A DNA stretch of 64,000 bases from Owenia fusiformis (taxonomy: Eukaryota > Annelida > Polychaeta > Sabellida > Oweniidae). A program made the translations under genes and the position numbers. The stretch spans positions 17,073,759 through 17,137,758 of the forward strand of contig CAIIXF020000009.1 of NCBI GenBank assembly GCA_903813345.2. The letters run 5' to 3'. The notes beneath the pieces are model-generated. The model made no database searches and was not told where the DNA came from. It saw only the letters and a program-made list of their open reading frames with translations. This document shows, in pieces, positions 45,401-57,400 of the stretch (positions are counted from its first letter, which is position 1; every line of letters starts with the position of its first letter).

Positions 45401-48400
45401 ACTACATTCAATAGCTTTCCAATGGTGTGCTTAAATGTTTATTCACTATTGGTCCTGACAAGAGAACACACGTAACATCATTGTACATTGTGTTCAATAA
45501 TCAGTATGTCAATTATAAATCATTTTTATTAGAAAAGCGTAATTTTCGTTAAATATAGGCCAATTTTGAATTCCAGTTTAAAAATGGGATGGATTCCCGT
45601 AGAAACGATATGTTGGCAGGTCGGGAACTTAAGTGTTTGCTTGTCTTTCGTTTTAACCATTTTAAATAACTTAATTGAAGAGAACAAAATGGGTAACAAA
45701 ACGATTGACATGAATTCAAAATCGAATTGTATAAATAATTTAAGGCTACAATGGTCGGTCTTTTACACATTTTCCTCAAATCCTGTTTTGAGGCTATCTG
45801 TGGAAAACAATAACCGGTAGGTGATCGGTGGGGTCGGTCTTTTTCGTAAACCCATACGTTTCAAGCCAAACCGTTTGATGGATTGATCTGGAATGATGAG
45901 GGATACTTTTTTGATAAACGTTTAGACCCGAGTTTAGAGTTTAGTTTTTTGGAGATCCTGGGTAAATGTTAGGTAGTCATTATTCCGTCCTAAAATCTTA
46001 TCTGATTAGTTTCTGGGCATTCTGGTTAATGTTAAGGTCGCAATTTCGACTTCTGTCCCGAAAACTTTCTATTCTCACACCGGAATACCCTGGCAAAAGT
46101 AAAGTCAGACACCGTTGTCACAAATGGCGGACGTAACCGTTGCTTCAACTCTTTAATCGGTTCGTTATCATTTCATGGGTCCTTATCGTCGCTGATTCTG
46201 TACATGTATTAAGCTCTTGTGATAATATGAAATCCCATTTTTATCAAATGTGCTCATGAATCGCCTCAATATGCCGTCTTCCATATCGTCAATGACAACA
46301 GAATCTGAATTTCAAATAATTAACATAGAAAGGATAGATCTGAAATACAGTATCCGTTGTCCCGTGTCATATTTTGATCGGTAAAATTAAAGGCTTTATT
46401 TCGATGGTAGAACATACGAGTATCTAACTATACAATGAGTAGAAAAACACCTTGATTTATCGTTCTACCAAAGGAATTTAATCGATGTGCTCTATTAAAG
46501 ATGCAGTTAATGAAAATCGAATCGAATTGGAACCTGCGGCCGCCATTTGTGACAACGGTATCTGACTTTACCGTTGTCAGGGTATTCCGGTGTGATTCTA
46601 TTCAAGAGTGCGATATTGTTCACTCCGTGTCTTGTTTTTTAAATAATTACAAACGTGAATACCATCATCAAATGCCTGCATTGTATTGTAACAAATTATT
46701 CTTGCTTGTTAGTGGAGTAATAATTGGCAATAAAAGTCTCCATGGAGAAGCCATGGGTTAATAATCTTTATTCCAATAATTATTAATATATTGGAGGGAA
46801 TAAAAGAAGGTTTGATCCTTTAAAAGTCGATCCCAAAGATCGTGTTTCATTCCCAACACACAATTTGATATAATTGAGTCTAAGCTTTACAATGAGGAGC
46901 ATATCAACTATCTTCAACAGTAGTATCACTATTCACCAATACCAAGTTGTTCTAAAGCAACTTTTGCATTAATCAATTTTTCAATCGAAAGCTTTGTTAT
47001 GAGGCACTTTGTAAAATAACGTCAACGGGTGTCAACAAAACAATCGCAATCAGTGTCAAATGACTTTAAGTACTACTGAACAGTAGACCAACCTCTGAAA
47101 AAAATATTTACAATTATTACATTTGGTAATGACATTGATTTTTATATTAATATCACTCATGGGTTTACGGTAAATGTTCGATGTGTTTTGTTGGTATAAA
47201 TGTTCAAACACGGCCAATTGGTATGATTGTCTTTACACTTATTACAGACAATGCCAATTGGTATGATTGTATTTACACTTATTACAGACAGTGCCAATTG
47301 GTATGATTGTCTTTACACTTATTACAGACAATGCCAATTGGTATGATTGTATTTACACTTATAAGAGACAGTGCCAATTGGTATGATTGTCTTTACACTT
47401 ATTACAGACAGTGCCAATTGGTATGATTGTCTTTACACTTATTACAGACAGTGCCAATTGGTATGATTGTCTTTACACTTATTACAGACAGTGCCAATTG
47501 GTATATTGTCTTTACACTTATTACAGACAGTGCCGATTGGTTTAAATAATTATTGTGTTTATTATATTACACATTTGACATGCACTGCCCATTTGTTAAA
47601 ATGTTTACATGATATGTCTCACCTCTTGCCTTTATCATCATAGACTAGAAAGCCACAAACTGGTTCCTCCTCTTTTCCAAGTGGTCTTGAGTGACTGAAT
47701 ATGATCACTATTGGTTCGGTTGTATTGACTACAATAGCATTCCCAGCTCCATCAAACACCGACATACCCTTCACCACACTTCCGACAGACGCACCTTCTT
47801 CATTCACACCCAATATATCTCCTATATCCCTTGCCTCAAAGTTTACCACGCCTATTTCCCCATAACGGGCGTCGAACACCTCATTTGGGAGTGATATACT
47901 TTCATTTCTTTTATTCACAAATTCAACATCTCTCCTTTGTCTTTTGCTATCAGGTTTAACTTTCTTAACCTTCATTATTATTTCAGCCGTATCGATCTCA
48001 AGGGCTTCGTCAACTTTGAGGGCCAGCAGAGAACCAGTATCATCAACAGTTTTCACCAAGTTTGCTACAAGATTTGTGGATTCACTTAGATCATCATTAT
48101 TGCTCCAGGCCATTGCGTTCCCTGGGTCAAACAGGTCACTTACAATCTCCAAGGTTGTCGTTGCAAACTTAACCATTTGCTCTTTGGAGACGTTTTTAAA
48201 CTCCTTCATTATATCCACATAACCTATCAAAATGGAGCCTATTTTGGTTAAATCTGAATTTGAAATATTTCCTGCTTTTATTTCTGGCATGTTGTCCATG
48301 ACATCCAACAGGTCGCCGGGTGATGAAATGCTACCATTATCTTCCATCCTGATCATAGGAGTTACCTTGCAGATAAATTGAATTCTCTCCCCACATTTTG

Positions 48401-51400
48401 TTTTTGCCATATGGAATCCCTGCCCGTTGACTGTCATTTCCACACAATCTCCTGGAATAAAAAGGCAATTCCTGCTATTTTATGAAAATGGATTTCATCT
48501 TAATGCTTCAATATACAACATTTTTAATAATTTGATTTTGATAATATCACTAAGAATAATTATTTGAATACCAACCTTCTTGGTGACTTTTGTAAATCGT
48601 CCAGAACGGCTCTAACACCGTGTTGTTAAGAATATTGTCAGGGTTTCCTATCCAAGTCCATTTTTCAACTTCCACCGAGGCATTCTTTGTAATCCCCAAC
48701 AATACTGGACTAAAGGCGAATAATAGATAATATTTATCATTGTATTAAACTGCAAAACACTGTTCATACATTCATAACCAGATGATAGTCCGGAGTAACA
48801 CCATTTTGACTGCAGGTTGATGTGAAAGTATTAGCGCAAGACTTGACATTCAGCAAGATTCAAGATGTATTATGATATTTCTGAGTATACTCGATGGTGT
48901 GAGCAGTGTATTCAGCGTTTGGAAGAAATACTTATTTTGAAGAATCGAAACAGTTTTAAATCTTAAACAACATGAATAATATTCAGTTTAGAGAAGATCA
49001 CCTACATTTTTTTCGCTTCATTTGTGATACATTGCAGAAAGTGAAACTCCTCTGCATCTGTGACACTTGTCAGGTGGCCATTATGTCTCAAACATGTATT
49101 TTCAGCCTCTGACAAGTTCTTTTTGTCAGAGAACACTTTGTAACTGTTGCCCCTATTCGTGACCCAGTTGTTGCTATCTTTCTTTCCACAATTGTCGAAA
49201 CCTTGAAAATAAAATATACGTTTAACACTATATTTTATGTTGTCAATTTATTTCTAATAATTAACATACAGTAAATAAAATACACAAATAGCAACAATAT
49301 TTTACAACAATGTATACATAAGTGAAATAATAGATTTGAGAAGAAATAGAAATATGGGTACTTCTAATATTTATTTCTAATACCCTAATCAAGAACATCC
49401 CATGGGCCAGGGTGATAAACAAAAATTGAAAAAACAAATGGAGAATCGTTTGTCTTATCGTTACAAACTTTGCATTCGATCTAAACTCATATGCATATAA
49501 TAACTAACAATATGAGTTGGAAACAACACCATATAGTGACATAATAAGATTAATTATTATATCATTGCTATAAATAGGACATTTCCAACTTGGACTATAC
49601 CATCTATACCCACGGCGGGCGTACTGCGACCGTAGCTTCACAAAATCTATGTTCGTAATGCTTATCCTTATATTTTATGCTACACGCCTCTCTAGATTTT
49701 GGTACGCTACGACTGCCGTACGGTTGCCGTAGATCAAATGTGACTGAGGCATTAGTTATTAACCAAATCCCTTTCAAACTATATGACTCGACCTTGATTA
49801 ATATGCGGTCTCTGTCTGAAATATCTTATGATTTGGCGTTACGGAGAGTCGCATCCCGAAATTGAAAATATGAAATGCTTATACTTTGACAGACGACTGA
49901 CAAGGTATACTCCGATATACCATTATACGACGTTGTGGACGACGCCGTTATAGCTGCTCCAAATTAACGTGATAATAATGCAATAAAACATGATCTTGCC
50001 ATTATACCATCTCCTTAAATGTCGTTTATATTTTGTATAGTCTCGTTACTCTGACGGTATTAACTCTAAAGCTCGTAAGCATGTTCTTTATGCTTCTAAT
50101 GCCAATTCTCTTTTTGCAATTCTACCATTAATGTTACATAAAAGGAAAGGCATAAAGTAACAATAAGATGCTGATCATTTCATTGTCCATTGCTATTGAC
50201 ATTGTCCGTCAAAACCAGCCAATTGATCCTTAGAAATAGCCTTTCAATGTTAAACAAAAGGATAATTCACTTAACATATCTGAAGAAGGTCAAATTTCAA
50301 ATTTTGAGGAATCCGTAAACGGTCATTCCTTTAGAATAGATTTATTCTAATCTATGATAAATGTGGTTTTGACTATTTATGACGTAAGCAAGCTTAGGTT
50401 ATATCAATATTCGGATCCTCAAAATCAGATTGATTTTGCTATTAATTCTAATTAAGCCTTTGTTTCAATCAGCTGGTTCAATTATTGTCACTTGTTTTTT
50501 GACTTATTGATTCACTTTTCTTAAAAACGTTTTGTTAATCTGCATTACATTACTTAAAAATTTAGGATAGTAAAGAAATTTTATGGTTGATCTAGTATGG
50601 CATGGGAGATGAGGTACATTGTATTATGCCTTACTTCAAAATAAAACGGTATCTTTGTTATCAAGAGGAAATTATCATTTTAAACCTGCAGAGTGCAACT
50701 ATGATATGCGGTCTCGGTGCCGTATCCCGACTGCATATCCTAAATAGATAAAATTTAATAGATTTAAACGAAGAAATTCTCGAACATTACGTTTGCTGTT
50801 TTTGACTCGAATCATCAAATAAATTGAAACTCCTGTCACTTTGCAAATGTGCCATTCTGCAAATGTGTCACTTTGCAAATGTGTCACTCTGCAAATGTGT
50901 CACTTTGCGTGCGTTTGAATCAATATGGTAGTTTATTTACGAATTGTCTTTAAAATGATTTGAATCGCGTTCAATAGCTTGATTAATTAGATTAAGGAAT
51001 CAATAAATCTTTCTTAATTACATTATTCGATCAGCAAACAGAGATTACAAAAACAAATCTCCATCCAACAAGTTGACGTCGTTACAAATTAATTTTCTTG
51101 GAGGTCAATGATCCATTTAATAGGAAGTTGAAGACCACCTCGTATCCAAAACCGTAACAGTAAGAATTCGAAAAACGTATTATGCAAATATATTAGGGCA
51201 ACTTGACGCTTATGCAAGCAATAAAATAATCAGTAAGATTTGGCATCTCTATTCATAGAGTTTAGCAGCTAGATGAGTTCCTGCTTTGGTTATATCCAAT
51301 TATTGAAAACATTTTGTAAAAAAACACGGTCCTTTATGTAATGTTGACTGATTGACAACAATTTAATGCAAAAATTATTTATACATATTTTTTATAACTG

Positions 51401-54400
51401 TTTTTGTTAACATTTTTTGTTTTTTAGTGCAATTGTTTTTTGTTCCTTTCTACCAATTCTTGAGAATGAAATAAAATGTCTTTCCGAACCTTGTTGGAAC
51501 AAAATAGCATATACAACATTTTCTTAGACCTCTCAATACTATAGTCATACAAAGGAAATTTTGGTTGATTTAACAAAAAGTATGCAAAAACTTAAAACAA
51601 CCCCCCCCCAAAAAAAAAATATATATATAAAAATTAAGATAAAGCTTGTATTTCATTGACAAGATACTTTTTTAAAATCAACCAAACTATCCTTTGTACA
51701 GTTACAATATTGAGAGACCTAAACATGTTGTCTTTATGTCGTTTTGTTCCAATGAGGTTCGGATAGATGTTTCATTTCATTCCGAACATATGATACAAAG
51801 AATACCCTTTGCATTCGTTTGACTTCACTTCTTAAAAGAGAGCTTCGTCTTCGTCTGTAGTTTAACTAGACTCTGCACGCAGGGTATACAAAGAACAAAA
51901 GAAGTGCCCGATGTATTTTCTAAAACAGTACAGAGAAAAGTATATATATATATATTTCAAATTATAATGTTACCATCCAAAAGAGGACTATTAAATTGAC
52001 GATGTATAAAATTTTCAGAATGTTTTGATGACTGGTTTAAGAGAAACGCGTGTTCAAAAAGTTCACCATATCTATACCACTTCTTTAGATATATTTTCTA
52101 TCTATGAACTGTATCTGATCATTAGTTAACATGTTAACGCACCGACCCAAATCGACGACATTTTAGAAACGCACCGGTTAAAACAAGAAAGTACCGAAGG
52201 TTCAAAAATAGCTGGGCCTGAGTACATGGACCAAGTACGCCAATTCGTTCAAAATCTAGAGTATGAACAACGTTACCTGATCATTTGGGCTCAATATTTA
52301 ACCAAGCCATCGTGTCAGGTGTAGTACTACATGTATATTTTGTTTTCTCAATTGCAATTATTCTATTTTAACATTTTCCACGTAAGCGACATAGATTGCG
52401 TTCGATCAACGTTTTGGAAATTTACCGAAACGGTAAGTTTACAGCTTGTTTTCGTCATTTTTGTAATTGCTTAAAGAAAGTCCAATACTATATACATACT
52501 CTAAATGCCAGTCACAGAAACGGTTGCTGTAACAAAGTATCCTACCTTATTGGAGGTGACATTAGAAGGAAACGTAGAAATAAGTATCAGAAATAGTTTG
52601 GCTCTGCAGTAAATTGGATAAGTGAACAATTCCAGAATTGATATCAACGGAATGATTTAATCTGTTCTATCCTTGTTGAAGTTTTTCATTCAATTACGTT
52701 TTCACCGTGACCGTGATTATCATAAAACGCATGTGCGTATGATAGTCTTAATTAAGTATAAAATTATCAATTATTATCACATTTTGATAACATTTGGTAA
52801 TACTGCAATATGAGCCAACGTTGTTTAAACTTAATATGGTGCATTTAAGGGGCGGTGATAAAATGCTAGCTATAACCAAAAGTGATTACATACTAAAGCT
52901 TCTATCATCACCAATTTCACAAAGGATAGGTATCGATATGGTGAACTGATTTCAACAATGTTTTTCTCTTAAACCAATCATTGAAAACATTCTGTAGAAA
53001 ACACGGTCCCTTATGTAATGTTGACTGATTGGCAACAATTTAATGCGAAAATTATTTATATATATTTTAAATAATTGTTTTTGTTAACAATTTTTGTTTT
53101 TTTTAGTTCAATTGTTTTTTTTTGTTCTTTCTACCAATTCTTGAGAATGAAATAAAATGTCTTTCCGAACCTTGTTGGAACAAAATAGCATATACATAAT
53201 GTACAACATTTTCTTAGACCTTTCGATATAACAGTTATACAAAGGAAAGTTTGGTTGATTTTACAGAATGTATGCAAAAACTTAAAACTACCTCCCCCCC
53301 AAAAAATAGATAAAAATTAAGATAAACATTTTATTTCATTAACAAGATACTTTTTTAAAATCAACCAAACTAGATGTTTCATTTCATTCCGAACATATTA
53401 TACCAAGAACAAAAGATGTGTCTGATGTGTTTTCAAAAACAATTTAGAGAAAATGATATATTCAAATTATAATGTTACCATCCAAAATATGACCATTAAA
53501 TTGACGATTTGTAAAATCTTCAGAATGTTTTGATGACTGCTTTAAGAAAAACGCGTGTTCAAAAAGTTCACCATATCGATACCACTCCTTTATTGAATTT
53601 AAAAACTTCATATTTGTAGTAGTATATAGGGTTGGATGATCTTACACTGGCCTGAATAGGCAGACATCATCGGTTTTAGGAGGATCAAGTTGAACCGAAA
53701 TTCGATTTATTTTTTATATTAATAAGGAGAAGGGTATAGTCTAATAAGGATTGTATATTTATTAATATAATTCGAAAATCGAAGATAAACGGTGATGCTT
53801 TATTTGACAATTGCCATATTTCATGACTCAGATCAATTTTATTTAAAAATACGAACTGGAGTTTACCAGCAATGGTACGTAATCGTATACAGCTATCAGA
53901 CAGCTCACTGTATCATATATCATGAAATATCCGCAATAAAAACATATCATGATTCCAAGCACGGTTTGTCATTTTAATCATATTGACATTGAAAGATCGG
54001 TGTCTATTATGTTGACGACATTCAGGTAATTTCCCTATACTTATTTAAATTCTACTTCCCACACTTGTGTTCAAATGAAAACGAATCTCTTACGTGTCAG
54101 TCAAGCATCACATAAATAATGTCGACTGCAAGGAATTCCCTTTTCACAAAGAAAATCCGTTTACAAGTCATTCACAAGAAAACTCAACTATGCAGTGTGT
54201 CTCAAAAAAATGTTACACTTACAAAAAGTTCAATATCTTTCATAATTTTGACTTTCCCGCTAAAACATACTTTGGATACCAAAAGACAAATCTTTCTCGA
54301 ATAATTTGACACCATCAAATTCAAAATCGGTCATTGTTTGGCTCCACAGGACAGCTTTTAGTGTCCCATGGTAAAATCTGACTTGCGCCAACTTCTAAGT

Positions 54401-57400
54401 TATTGGATGGACCAAATGATAAAAGAGGAACAGCTTGATTAATATTTAACTTTCTTCCGAGTAGAAACTTGACCTTTAACTGAGTCATTCTGTAAATTTC
54501 CTATTTGTCTTACCTATGATCATTGGGTCAATCTTCATAAACATGTGTTCCCCTCAACATGTTCCCAAAAGCAAATCTGAGGTACCCTTGCCCATGCGAA
54601 CATGCATTGTAATATCACACTGGTTCAATCAATTATTTTTGCAGAAGTTCATTTAGGTCAGTTAAATGATGCTGTAAAGAACTTTCAGAGGCCCTTCAAA
54701 AGATCAAGGGTGTAAAGTGGGATGACCCTGGGGCCAATCCATTTGGTAATTCAATGCTATCTTCTGATTTCCAAAGAGTTCTGCCAAACGATCTGCCACA
54801 GGCCTTTTCACCATCCTGTTGCCATCATATGTAACAAAATTGAACACTCTGACAATGAAATCTTGTATTTCTATCCAGGAAAGAAACAACTGGATCATTG
54901 ATCATATCAAGACATCGCTGTCCACAGCATTCTCACCAAAAAAGAATCGATCACCACATGTCCAACCACTGAGAAATTGGCGCAAATCAGATTTCACATG
55001 CGTCTATGAAATCTTTCCTGTGTAGCCAATCTTGGACGGATTTGAATCTGATGGTGTGGATTTATTTGAGAAAGACTTGTCTTTTGGTATCTAAGTATAT
55101 TTTAGGGGAAAAGTCAAAATCATGAAAGATATTGAACTTTTTGTAAGTGTAACATTTTTTTGAGACACACTGTAGAATCACTGTTTTGTGTTTCTGTCCG
55201 TTCGCACCTCAATCCGTCATCAATTTTCTGACAAATAAAAACTGCTCTTTTCTCTGGGCTTAGTATCTTGTGTTACGCGGTAAACACGATACAAATGTCA
55301 TCTTCCGCAACGAATTTTGCATATCCACTTGCGGTGTAGGCCTATTACAGATTTACCTGCAGTATATGGCATACTCATGAATGTATCACTGCGGAATATA
55401 CCTTACTCAACAGCGGAATATGCCATATACCGGTGAGTATGGCATATTTACCCGTATCACAAATACTGCACAACCATGAATGTATGCCATATTTCGCGTA
55501 ATATCTTGACCAAAATCTTTCAATGTTACTCACAACGATGAGCTGCAGCACGTCATTTAATCATATTCAATTATAAGTTAGATTGCATTACATGGAAAAG
55601 AGATCCATGATATATTTGCAACTTGAATAAAAATTATTATTTAAGAAATATAGACCGAAGAGCAGGGGAAATATCGTCGGATACACCCCGCAGGACTAGG
55701 CACAAACGTTTTCGAAAGCTTTTTTGCCTATATTACGATTCGAACATGAAAACTCACCAAAATGTTTCGAATATTCATTATGGTCCGCCATTACTACGAC
55801 CCGACGTTATGACGTCACACATTACACGTATTACCAGGGGTATTCTTCGCAAATATACCCGGGTAATGTTGACTTTGTTTACAGTCTATAGAAGGCGTGA
55901 ATAGGAATCACCATGTGGATTCACCGAATTTTTGCCTTAGTATTCCTAAGTTGTGTCGATTCTATATAATTAAAACTTGCCTCCAAGCGTTAACGTGTCG
56001 GAAAGATATAAAATAAAATGCCTTTTCATGAACACATATGTATTTACCAAGTTGATAATGCTTGGTTTAGTAATCCCAGATAAATACAATTATTCAGTGT
56101 ATGCAATACTTAATTGTCTACAATGAAATCCTTTTCAATTAGATTTACTTCTGAAAGTACTCAAGCATGTCAAAAGAAAGATAAAGCGGGTGTGATATAT
56201 TGCACAGAATGATATGAGTTGATATCATTGGGATGTTGTTAGCTTGATTTGTTGGCCAGTAGTGCACCTGTCTCAGTTATCATAGATTATCGATAATCTC
56301 GACAGAAATCCTTTCCCTACAGGATCTCTCGAGATGTGAACAGGCGTCATAAAGACATCAAATGCAGGACATTGTATTACTGTACCTTTTATTCAGAATA
56401 TTTTTTTATCATCTCGATTGTTTAAATCGTCTTATTTATTGAATGCAGAAGTCGGATTCAGTCTTAATTTTGTTCCATACGTTTAAGAGTGTCAAAATGT
56501 ATTTCAATGAGACTAGCTATAGTAGACTGCAGTGGATGCCAAATTGAGTAATAGATGGTCTGATATTAATTGGTTGCCATACATCTTGTCCAGTGACATG
56601 TTATTTTAAGAACCATGTCTACTGTTTTCTTCTTGGTAGGGTGATGTTGAGTCTAATAACCTCTTAAATTAACTGCAAAACACATCACTGACTGACTCTC
56701 AGATGCATTAATGAAATAGAATGCAAATACAATCTGATCAGGGAGGGCCCTAATCGCATATCAATATCTTACTCGTATACTCCAAATTGGGAGTCACATT
56801 TTCTGAAATCACCGCCGTCTGCCCTAAATGAAAAAATGTACGACCAAAAGTAGATTTTAAAAGTAATGTAAAACAGTTAGATGTACGATGTACGTAAAGT
56901 TAGAGAAAGGGGGAAAGTGAGACGAGATTAAACACTTATTATAACATCTCTTATGAACCTCTTGTGAATTTTCTAGGGGGTTATTTATTGTTTAATTGTA
57001 CAATACACTCCAAAATATCTGCATAAAATGTCGAAAATATCAAGTCAATATCATGATGTATTTCGGATGGTGCTCTTGGCAGAAATAATCTGCAACTTAT
57101 TGAACCACTTTCCTGTAAAATCTTGTTATATCGCACGGAATATTTACTGTAATTGTAATGCTGTTAACCTGAAATAAAAACCTATTAAAAAAGTTATTCC
57201 CTTTTCCTCGGCAAGGTAGCTTGCCTCAGAATTGTTCGGTAACTAAATGCCATATTCTTGTTCAAATTGCATTTTATCTGACCTGGGGGGTCAAAACAGA
57301 ACTCTGTTATCTTGGTTCAAAAATGTCCAAAAATCCAGCATGTTTTTCTCACTTCCTGTTTTGTCATTTCCTTTAAACATATTAAAATTTGAGTAATACT

